A stretch of 54,356 nt of DNA, from assembly GCA_013298625.1 (NCBI GenBank), contig JAAFIF010000070.1, forward strand, positions 1 through 54,356. Direction: 5' to 3'. The stretch's first letter is position 1; each line of letters starts with the position of its first letter. The stretch is from Myxococcales bacterium (GTDB taxonomy: Bacteria; Myxococcota_A; Polyangia; Polyangiales; Ga0077539). This document shows positions 16,207 through 23,759 of this stretch, piece after piece. Below the pieces are notes generated by a model. It made no database searches, was not told the DNA's origin, and was given only the letters and a program-made list of their open reading frames with translations. The position numbers were made by a program, and so were the translations under genes.

Positions 16207-18441
16207 TTGACTCAACCCAACGCGCCCAAGCGACTGCCCACCATTCAACTCAACGAGACGACCACCATCGTCGCAGAGCCGGGCGAGACCGTGCTGCAAG
16301 CGGCGCTGCGCAACGGCGTGGCGTTTCCCAACAGCTGCAGGGTCGGAGGCTGCGGCACGTGCAAGTGTCGCCTCGCTGACGGAGCCGTGAAAGAGCACAC
16401 CGAGACCGGCTACCTCCTCACGGGAGACGAGCTCGATCAGGGCTACATCCTCGCGTGCCAGAGCGTCCCGACCACGGACGTGCGCATCGAGGTCCCGCTC
16501 GCCCCCGCCGCCGCGGGCATCACCGGGATGATCATCGAGCAAGAGAAGCTCACGCACGACATCACGCGGTTGAGCGTCGAGCTCGAGCAACCCCTCGCGT
16601 TCGAGCCCGGTCAGTTCGCCAACGTCACCGTCGAAGGGCTCGCTGGCGTGAGCCGCAGCTACTCGTTCGCCGCGCCGCCGTCGGACGACCGCACCGTCGA
16701 GTTCTTCATCCGCAAAGTCCCCGGCGGAAAGCTCTCGAGCTACGTCAACGACCACCCCGTGCTCGGTCAGTCCGTGCGCATCGACGGCCCGCACGGTGAG
16801 TTCGTCCTGCGCCACGCCGACGCCCCGCTGCTCTTCATCGCCGGCGGCAGCGGCCTCGCCCCCATCCTCGCGATCCTCCGCGCGCAGGCCCGCGCCCAGA
16901 GCACACGCTCGGTCACGCTCTTGTTCGGCGCGCGCACGGTGAAGGACCTCTACGCGCTCGACGAAATCGCCGCGCTCGCCAAGGAGTGGAAGGGGGCGTT
17001 TCGCTTCGTTCCGGTGCTGAGCGAAGCGCAGGGAGACGCGAGCTGGACGGGCGCGCGCGGGCTCGTCACCGAACACCTCGCGGACAACATCGAGCCCGGC
17101 GCGCACGCGTACCTCTGCGGTCCGCCCGCGATGATCGACGCCGCCGCGCTCTCGCTGCGCGAGCACGGCGTGCCGCGGCAACACATCCGCGCTGATCGAT
17201 TCACGACCCTCGCCGACACAGCGCCCAAAGAACAAGCGATCCCGCCGACCCGCAGCGAGAGCCCATCGCAGAGCCCGATCGTCAACGCCCTGCACTACCT
17301 CAAGTTCTTCTCGTTTCACCTCGTGGGCTTGCTCGCGCTCGTCACGCTCGTGCTCGGCGGCGCGACGATCACCGCGGGCCTCCTCGGAGTGCTCGCGATG
17401 TACATGGTCGGCGACGCCCTGCTCGGCGACGACACGAGCACGCCGACCTTTCGCTATCCAGTGATCCTCACGGCGCAGCTCTGGCTCGCGCTGCCGCTGC
17501 TGGCTGCGATCGTGTTCACGTCGGTCTGGAGCGTCTCGAGCGCCGACGCGCTCGGCTACGGCGCGTGGATCCACGGGTGGACCGGCTACGACGCGCTCGC
17601 CGCGCGCGCCGCCACCAGCGCAGGTCACCACGTGTCCGCGTGGATCCTCACGGGGCTCATGATCGGGATGCTCGGGACCATCACCGCGCACGAGCTCACG
17701 CATCGCACGTGGGACAAGGTCTCGATGTTCGTCGGCCGGTGGCTGCTGGCGTTTAGCTTCGATACGTCCTTCGCCATCGAGCACGTGTACGGGCACCACC
17801 GGTACGTCTCGACCGTCGAAGACCCTGCGACCGCGCCGCGCGGACGCAACGTGTACTTTCACATCCTCGCGTCGACCCTCCACGGCAACGTCAGCGCATG
17901 GAAGATCGAAGCCGCGCGGCTGAAGAAGCGCCGGCTGCCCGCGCTCTCGCTGCACAACGTGTTCATCCGTGGGCACTTGATGTCCGCGCTGCTCGTCGCG
18001 CTCGCGTGGGCCGTCGGCGGAGCGACGGGCGCGGCCTACTTCATCGCCTGCGCTCTATGGGGAAAATCCCTGCTCGAAATCGTCAACTACATGGAGCACT
18101 ACGGCATGGTCCGCGACCCGGCCACCCCCGTGCAGCCGCGCCACTCGTGGAACACCAACCGCCGCGTGAGCTCTTGGACCATGTTCAACCTCACGCGCCA
18201 CTCGCACCACCACGCGCAAGGCGAGGTCCCTTACCAAGACCTGCGCCCCTATCCCGACGCGCCCATGATGATCAACGGCTACCTCACGACCATCCTCGTC
18301 GCGATGATCCCGCCCCTGTGGCACAAGCTCATGACCCCGAAGGTGCTCGCCTGGGACCGCGACTACGCCACCGAGCAAGAGCGCGCCCTCGCCGCCCGCG
18401 CCAACGCCACCAGCGGGATCGCCGCGCTCGAGCAGCGCTGA
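16207..18441 (+). CDS. Ferredoxin-reductase-alkane monooxygenase fusion
   Basis: I prefer the TTG at 16207 (GAGG six bases upstream), giving 744 residues; a start at 16102 would add 35 unlikely residues. Residues 10-95 are a plant-type 2Fe-2S ferredoxin (Cys44, 49, 52, 84). Residues 103-335 are an FAD/NAD(P)H reductase (RSYS at 150-153, GGSGLAPI 213-220, CGPP 304-307). From about 360 the protein is an AlkB-type integral-membrane di-iron hydroxylase: HELTH 495-499, EHVYGHH 525-531, NYMEHYG 627-633, HSHHH 665-669. All histidine boxes are present. It should hydroxylate alkanes or similar hydrophobic substrates using electrons from its own reductase rather than a separate rubredoxin. Transcribed alone. 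Confidence 0.92.
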   Translation: MTQPNAPKRLPTIQLNETTTIVAEPGETVLQAALRNGVAFPNSCRVGGCGTCKCRLADGAVKEHTETGYLLTGDELDQGYILACQSVPTTDVRIEVPLAPAAAGITGMIIEQEKLTHDITRLSVELEQPLAFEPGQFANVTVEGLAGVSRSYSFAAPPSDDRTVEFFIRKVPGGKLSSYVNDHPVLGQSVRIDGPHGEFVLRHADAPLLFIAGGSGLAPILAILRAQARAQSTRSVTLLFGARTVKDLYALDEIAALAKEWKGAFRFVPVLSEAQGDASWTGARGLVTEHLADNIEPGAHAYLCGPPAMIDAAALSLREHGVPRQHIRADRFTTLADTAPKEQAIPPTRSESPSQSPIVNALHYLKFFSFHLVGLLALVTLVLGGATITAGLLGVLAMYMVGDALLGDDTSTPTFRYPVILTAQLWLALPLLAAIVFTSVWSVSSADALGYGAWIHGWTGYDALAARAATSAGHHVSAWILTGLMIGMLGTITAHELTHRTWDKVSMFVGRWLLAFSFDTSFAIEHVYGHHRYVSTVEDPATAPRGRNVYFHILASTLHGNVSAWKIEAARLKKRRLPALSLHNVFIRGHLMSALLVALAWAVGGATGAAYFIACALWGKSLLEIVNYMEHYGMVRDPATPVQPRHSWNTNRRVSSWTMFNLTRHSHHHAQGEVPYQDLRPYPDAPMMINGYLTTILVAMIPPLWHKLMTPKVLAWDRDYATEQERALAARANATSGIAALEQR

Positions 18442-18494
18442 GTTCAGGCAGGGGGTCCGTTCAGACGTATGAACGATTTTCTCCTGCAATTTTA

Positions 18495-18518
18495 GCGAAA
18501 CTTACGCCGTAAGTTCGC
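18495..18518. terminator. Hairpin between convergent genes
   Basis: GCGAAACTTAC pairs with GTAAGTTCGC across GCC, with one bulged A. It sits in the 78-bp gap between the fusion gene (stop 18441) and the minus-strand gene ending at 18520, so it can serve either direction. A short A/T stretch flanks its left side; a true T-run is lacking. Confidence 0.45.
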
Positions 18519-18519
18519 G

Positions 18520-18783
18520 TCATCGCTGCACCATTCGCCCCGCTCGCACCCGCGCCTTCGCGAGCCGCGCGACGATCCCGACGAGCCCCGGCTGAAGCGC
18601 CACGAGCTCGAGCACCGCCAGGGCCCTCGCGTGGCTCAGCCGAGCGCCGTCGAGAAAGAGCGAGCCGAGCGCCTGATCGACCACGCGCTCGGCGGTCTCG
18701 TTGCCGAGGCTCGCCGAGAGGAGCGCGACGATCTGCTCTCTGCGGTACGTGCCGCCTGTGCTGTCAACGGGCTCTTCGCGCAC
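18520..18783 (-). CDS. Small partner protein of the FIST gene
   Basis: This 87-residue protein is mostly helical by pattern: REQIVALLSASLGNETAERV, then LSHARALAVLELVALQPGLV and a basic C-terminus. It starts 7 bp after the FIST gene stop and is certainly in the same transcript. Its composition (balanced charges, regular heptads) supports a real gene. No known domain is recognised; a small signalling or adaptor helix bundle acting with the FIST protein is an inference from context only. Confidence 0.65.
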   Translation of the reverse strand: MREEPVDSTGGTYRREQIVALLSASLGNETAERVVDQALGSLFLDGARLSHARALAVLELVALQPGLVGIVARLAKARVRAGRMVQR

Positions 18784-18790
18784 GGGACAC

Positions 18791-20005
18791 CTACCGGCCG
18801 AAGGCGACGACCACCGTCGTCGTGTTGTGAAAGCCCGACATGTCCCCGACGTCGAAGGCGATCTCGCCGTACGTCTCGAAGCCCGCGATGGGCGCGCCGC
18901 CCAGCTCGTCGGACACCGCGCGCACGCCGTCGATGAAGCGCTCGCGCAAGATCAAATTGCGGCAGATGCAGTCGAACACGATCGCCCCGGCGACCTCGTG
19001 CGGCCCGAGCGCCACCCGCGCCCGTCGCGCCGCTTCGCGCGCGGACTCGATCTGCGCCCGCTCTCCGCCGTCGGTGATGCTCAACGCCGCGCCGCGAGGA
19101 ATTCCGCAGGCGAACGCGAGTCCCCCCTCCGGCGTCACCGACAGCGGCGCGCGCACCTTCAGCTCGCGGCCCGCCGCGAGCGCGCCCTCGAATCGCAGCA
19201 AGTACGCCCCCAACGCGTCTCCGTCGAGCGACTCGGGATCGATGCCCGCGGCCCGTGCGCGCTCCGCCGTGCGCTCCTTCCACACGTCCCACGCGGCTCG
19301 CCCCTCGATGCGCTTCACCACGTTCGCCTCGACCTCGGTCACCTCGAGCGGCTCGGTGATGCTCTGGTGCCCGTGACACACGCCGAACGCCACGGGCGTG
19401 CGCGAGAACAGCTCGGCCACGACGATCGCGTCGCTGCGCACATCGCCGTTGAGCGCCACCGACGTCTGCTTCATCCGCAGGTCGTCCGCCGCAGCGCCGC
19501 CCGCGAGCCGCACGCCGTCGCCGAGCATGGCAGCGCACAACAGCGTCGCCTCTTCGACGTTGCCCGAGAGCGGGTCGATCAAGATCAGCGCCGTCCGATG
19601 CGCGAAGCCCGCGCACTCGCCCGGCAGCGGATCGGTCGCGCGACGCACCGTCGACTCGACGTCCGCCGCGAGCCCGTCGGCGATGCCCGCGAACACCCTG
19701 AAATCCCCCGCGAGCGCGAAGGCGCACACCGCCCCCTTCGCCGCGCGACGCTCGGTAAACTCCCCCGACGACGACGCGCCCAGCACCGTCGCGCGAGGCC
19801 AGCGGCGCACGCACCGCTCGACGACGCGCTCCAACGAATGCGCCGGCGACGCGAAGACGACGACCAGCGCAGGTTCCGCCCCCGCGAGGTCTCGCTCGAG
19901 CTGCGCGACGATCACGCCCGGCGAGAGCGCGCCGTCCGCCATCGCCGTCGCCACCGTGACCGCGTTGCTCGAGTTGTTTGGAATCGTTGCCCACGGCTCG
20001 ATCAT
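18791..20005 (-). CDS. FIST-domain sensory protein
   Basis: The 404-residue protein matches the layout of FIST (F-box and intracellular signal transduction) proteins: an N-terminal FIST domain at about 25-225, with ATVLGASSSGEFTERRAAKG and RLAGGAAADDLRMKQTSVAL, and a C-terminal FIST_C domain at about 230-400, ending IAGFETYGEIAFDVGDMSGF and HNTTTVVVAFGR. FIST domains are thought to bind small ligands such as amino acids. The ATG at 20005 follows a good AGAGGAG box. No kinase or receiver is fused, so output must come from a partner, perhaps the 87-residue protein directly downstream. Confidence 0.9.
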   Translation of the reverse strand: MIEPWATIPNNSSNAVTVATAMADGALSPGVIVAQLERDLAGAEPALVVVFASPAHSLERVVERCVRRWPRATVLGASSSGEFTERRAAKGAVCAFALAGDFRVFAGIADGLAADVESTVRRATDPLPGECAGFAHRTALILIDPLSGNVEEATLLCAAMLGDGVRLAGGAAADDLRMKQTSVALNGDVRSDAIVVAELFSRTPVAFGVCHGHQSITEPLEVTEVEANVVKRIEGRAAWDVWKERTAERARAAGIDPESLDGDALGAYLLRFEGALAAGRELKVRAPLSVTPEGGLAFACGIPRGAALSITDGGERAQIESAREAARRARVALGPHEVAGAIVFDCICRNLILRERFIDGVRAVSDELGGAPIAGFETYGEIAFDVGDMSGFHNTTTVVVAFGR

Positions 20006-20144
20006 GCAGCGCTCCTCTGTTGGCTAGAGCTGCGCCCTAGCCGGCCTCTCCCCCCTCCAGTCGGCCTGTCCATCCGCAGGCTCAGCGAGCCGAACGCACA
20101 ATTTGCTGATTTGTCAGCGTCCCCCGACGCCCACAGACCAGCCG

Positions 20145-21140
20145 CTATCCGCCGATCAGCTTGAGCGCGCCCTGCAGCGGCTTGAGCAGCGATTTGCGAA
20201 GACCAGCGTTCATCTTGCGCGCCTCGAGGCTCGCGCACGCAGCGGTCAACGCCGGCGCCGCGGACTCGCCGAAGGTCTCGATCAAGTCGTACGCGACCAG
20301 CGAGATCGTCGCGCCAGCGTAGGTCGAGAAGTACTCGACCGAGCGTTGGGCCGACGCGATCGTCGGGCTCGCGAGCAAGAGCGACACGGCCACGTCGCCC
20401 ACGTCCACTCCCTCGGGCCACGGTCGGGACAGCTCTTCGCTCGCGTGCGAAGGATCTCTCGCGTACGCCAGCGCGATGCGCGCGCGAGCGTCGAGCGAGC
20501 CATCTGCGCCGAGCCCGCGTCGCGCCGCGTGCGCGGTGGCGTTGGCCGACGCAAACGCCGCGTCGTCGAGCGAGTCCACGTGCATGCGCAGCGCCCACCA
20601 CAGGCCGTCGCGCCAGACCCCGAACGTCTCGCTCAGCCGAAACGACGGCGGCGGCTCGGCGAACTCCGACGGCGGCTGGTCGCTGAGCGCGAGCGTGCGC
20701 GTCTCGACGTCGTTGCTCCAACACGAGCCCGTGTTGATCCAGAACGGCGCGCTTGCGACGAGCACGTCGAGGACGCTCTTGCTGTCACCGCGCACGAGCA
20801 ACGCGGCCACCGCGCGCTCGGGAGCCCAGTCGGCGAAGCGCGCCGACTCGCGCCCCGTCGCGCACTGACCGAGCACGTACGCCACGCGATGCAGCTCGAA
20901 CGCCGCATCGAACGCAGGCGGCTCGTCCGCAGCGAACTCCCGTCGCAGCCGCGCGAGCGCGTCGCTCAGCGAAGGACTCGCCGTGACCTCGCTCGCCGCG
21001 GTGAGAGCTTTGATCTGCGCCCACGCGTCGGACGGCGTCGGCAGCGCGTGCGCCCCGACGGGGTCCTTGCCGTGGGTGCTGCGAAAATGATGGAGCTGCT
21101 CGCGCGTCGCGGCGGTCCATTTGAGCTTGCTGGCTGTCAT
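20145..21140 (-). CDS. Hypothetical cytoplasmic protein
   Basis: From the ATG at 21140 this encodes 331 residues without signal peptide or membrane segment. The sequence is rich in alpha-helix-forming stretches, with repeated Ala/Leu-rich helices (SDALARLRREFA, ERAVAALLVRGD, SLLLASPTIASA) suggesting an ARM/HEAT-like helical repeat. Related architecture is common among myxobacterial hypothetical proteins. It lies 58 bp after the secreted-protein gene and 139 bp before the FIST gene on the same strand. Function unknown. Confidence 0.7.
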   Translation of the reverse strand: MTASKLKWTAATREQLHHFRSTHGKDPVGAHALPTPSDAWAQIKALTAASEVTASPSLSDALARLRREFAADEPPAFDAAFELHRVAYVLGQCATGRESARFADWAPERAVAALLVRGDSKSVLDVLVASAPFWINTGSCWSNDVETRTLALSDQPPSEFAEPPPSFRLSETFGVWRDGLWWALRMHVDSLDDAAFASANATAHAARRGLGADGSLDARARIALAYARDPSHASEELSRPWPEGVDVGDVAVSLLLASPTIASAQRSVEYFSTYAGATISLVAYDLIETFGESAAPALTAACASLEARKMNAGLRKSLLKPLQGALKLIGG

Positions 21141-21198
21141 CGCCGAGCACTCTCGTACGCGCGCACAGCCAACGAGAAGCGAACGTTCTTCGCCGCGC

Positions 21199-22380
21199 TC
21201 AGCGGCAGCCGAGCCGCGCGACCCGAAGCTCTGCGCGCGCGCCGCGTCCCGCAGCGATCTCCTGCCACACGGCGTACAGACGCTCGCCGTCCGAGGCGAT
21301 CTCGCTGTCGCCCGCTTCGACGCCGGGCCGCGAAAGTTGCGCGACCGAGCCCGCTTCGAGGGCGCCGTTGCACACGCGGCCGACGCGCGCGACCGTCGCG
21401 CGTCCCGCGCCTTCGGTCCACGAGAGCGCGAGGCAATTGGCGGTCGACGGCGCGAGCGACGGCCCCATCGCGGGCAGCGCGCCCGTGTCGATGTCCTCGT
21501 GCGTGGGGCTCGTGCCGGGGCGCCAGCGCGCGATGTGGATCTTCCACGCCGATCTGCCGCGACGCTGCGCGAAGGCCACCGCCACCGAGTCACCGAGCGA
21601 GAGCGCGAAGGGCGCGCCCACTTGCGATCCTCGCGTCGACAAGATCGTCGGCGCAGAGCGCCCGTTGCCACGCACGTCGAAGACGCGCGCTTCGATTCCG
21701 CCGGGCGCGCGGCGGACGAACACCGCTTGCTCCGGCCCGAGCGCAGCGATCGCAGGCGCTTCGACCTCACCCTGCATCTCGACGCCCTGCCAGGCGCGCA
21801 CTGCCGTTCCGTACAGGGCCAGGCCGCCGCCAGCGGGGTCCGGCATCGACACGAGCAAGTGCGGGCCGATGCCGGTCGCCGCGAGGGTGCCCGATGAGCA
21901 GCCTGCGCCCTGGCCGTCGGGCCGCATGCGTCCCACGTCGCCAACGCCGATGACAGTGCGCGCGACGCAGCCGATGCGCGCAGAGCCCGCGACGCACGTG
22001 CACGTCACGCTCGCCACGCGGCCGTCGCTGACCGCGCCGAGCACCGGCCCCTGCGGACGAACCTCGGGGCCGCTCTGCGTAAACGTCGCCACCGCGGGGG
22101 CCGTGGCCGCCATCGTCGCCCGATCGAACGACCTCGCATAGTGAAACGTCTGCGGATCCGGCCAGCCCCGCGAGCGATTCGCCCACGGCCGCTGCTCGGC
22201 CCACGACACGACCAACCCTTGCGAGGTGGCCGCGAGCCGCGCGCCGATTCCGCCGCGGCCTTCAGTCGCGACGACGCCGCCGGGGACGTGCGGTGCGCAG
22301 GTCTGCGCCTCGGCCCTCGCGCCGATCGCAACGACCGCGAGCAGCACCGAGACAGAGACCGCAACCCGTGAGGACATCAT
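21199..22380 (-). CDS. Secreted protein of unknown function
   Basis: The 393-residue product has a clear signal peptide (MMSSRVAVSVSVLLAVVAIG, cleavage near AEA-Q). ATG codons at 22380 and 22377 are adjacent alternatives. The mature part consists of repeated beta motifs with conserved-looking Trp and Gly turns (QGLVVSWAEQRPW, LALSWTEGAGRAT, ERLYAVWQEIAAG) spaced about 45-55 residues apart, which suggests a beta-propeller. Several paired cysteines may form disulphides. It lies 40 bp downstream of the reductase gene and is probably co-transcribed with it. Confidence 0.75.
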   Translation of the reverse strand: MMSSRVAVSVSVLLAVVAIGARAEAQTCAPHVPGGVVATEGRGGIGARLAATSQGLVVSWAEQRPWANRSRGWPDPQTFHYARSFDRATMAATAPAVATFTQSGPEVRPQGPVLGAVSDGRVASVTCTCVAGSARIGCVARTVIGVGDVGRMRPDGQGAGCSSGTLAATGIGPHLLVSMPDPAGGGLALYGTAVRAWQGVEMQGEVEAPAIAALGPEQAVFVRRAPGGIEARVFDVRGNGRSAPTILSTRGSQVGAPFALSLGDSVAVAFAQRRGRSAWKIHIARWRPGTSPTHEDIDTGALPAMGPSLAPSTANCLALSWTEGAGRATVARVGRVCNGALEAGSVAQLSRPGVEAGDSEIASDGERLYAVWQEIAAGRGARAELRVARLGCR

Positions 22381-22420
22381 CGCTTCGCCCGTCCGCGATC
22401 ATCGCACACCGGGCGCGCGA

Positions 22421-23626
22421 TCACTCGAACTCGAACCGAATCCCCGCCCGCTCGAGCCTCGGAACGAGCTTCATCCCCATCGCGCTCGCCGGCGTGAGCA
22501 CCCCGCCCGCCGTCGACAGCTCGTCGCGCAGCAAGCACAGCGCGCTCTCTGCCACCATGCGCGAGGTGGCTCCGTAGCCCGGGTCGCGCTTGCCGCGGAT
22601 CGTGAGCCGCGCGGTGACTCCTGGGCCCTCGCCGATGAACCGCGACACGAAGAACCCCGCCTCGATCACCGCGCGCGAGGGGCCCTCGCCCTGCTTGGGC
22701 ATGACCTTTCCCTTCACGATCGCTCGGATGCGCGCGCTCTGCAGCGCGACGATCGAGCTGCCCAGCGCCGCGCTGAACGCGCCCGCCACGAAGAGCCCCT
22801 TGACCCCGCGCCCTGTGCTCGCGAGCTCGCGATACCGAAACTGCTCGCCGTAGCGAAAGCCCATCAGCGCGTTGCTGCGACGAACCACGCGCGTGTTGAC
22901 CGCGGCCATCACGAACGGCCCCACCCACGCGCCGATCGCGTCGTCGAAGCGCACCGCCACCGAGTCTCGCTCGTCCGGCCCGCTCGGGCGCGGCGATGGG
23001 TTGAGCGAGTAGGGGTCCGCCAGCACACGGCGCAGCGCGGGGTCCTTGCTCGCCTGCTCCAGCACGCCGATCAGGCTCGCCGCGGTGCCGCCCGAGACGC
23101 CGCCTTTGGCCTCTCCTGCGTAGTGGGTGATCCGCTCGAGCTTGACGCCTTTGTCTCGCTCGACGCGGTCGAAGAGCGCCAGCGTCCCCAAGTCCGACGG
23201 GATCGAATCGTACCCGCACGCATGAACGATCCTCGCCCCCGTCCGCCGCGCGGTCTCGTGATGCGCGTCGATCATCGCGCGGATCCACTGCACCTCGCCG
23301 GTCGTGTCGCAGTAGTCCGTCCCCTCACCCGCGCACGCCGCGACCAACGCGCTGCCGTACTGAGCAAACGGCCCGACAGTGCTCAACACCACGCGCGTAC
23401 GCTGCGCGAGCAAGCGCATCGCGCCCTCGTCCATCGCGTCCGCGACCAGCACCGCCACGTCCGCGCCGATCGCCGAGCGAACCGCTTCGAGCTTCGCGCG
23501 ATCGCGCCCCGCGATGGCCCACCGCAGCGGCTGCTCTCTCGCTTGCTCGGCGAGGTACTCGGCCACCAGACGGCCCGTGAAGCCCGTGGCGCCAAACACA
23601 ACCAGGTCGAACTCTCGATCGCTCAT
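22421..23626 (-). CDS. Saccharopine-dehydrogenase-family reductase
   Basis: From the ATG at 23626 (a TTG at 23647 is less likely) this encodes 401 residues. A Rossmann dinucleotide-binding motif GATGFTGRL lies at residues 12-20, followed by WAIAGRDRAKLEAV and VVLSTVGPFAQYGSALV, all typical of saccharopine-dehydrogenase-like proteins and mycobacterial trans-acting enoyl reductases. YCDTTGE and HACGYDSIPSDLG are further family signatures. Related enzymes reduce enoyl groups in lipid or polyketide synthesis, so a membrane-lipid role is more likely than lysine metabolism. First gene of the minus-strand series running to 18520. Confidence 0.88.
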   Translation of the reverse strand: MSDREFDLVVFGATGFTGRLVAEYLAEQAREQPLRWAIAGRDRAKLEAVRSAIGADVAVLVADAMDEGAMRLLAQRTRVVLSTVGPFAQYGSALVAACAGEGTDYCDTTGEVQWIRAMIDAHHETARRTGARIVHACGYDSIPSDLGTLALFDRVERDKGVKLERITHYAGEAKGGVSGGTAASLIGVLEQASKDPALRRVLADPYSLNPSPRPSGPDERDSVAVRFDDAIGAWVGPFVMAAVNTRVVRRSNALMGFRYGEQFRYRELASTGRGVKGLFVAGAFSAALGSSIVALQSARIRAIVKGKVMPKQGEGPSRAVIEAGFFVSRFIGEGPGVTARLTIRGKRDPGYGATSRMVAESALCLLRDELSTAGGVLTPASAMGMKLVPRLERAGIRFEFE

Positions 23627-23759
23627 CGAGCGCTGTTCTGACAGCAACGCCAGCGATTGTGCAGCGAAAACAACGGACCGTCGCAGCGGCTCACCCGCTC
23701 GAACCGAGCGCTCGGACAGCGGTGCGCAACACAGGGCGTTCTTGGTAGCGTATCTGACA

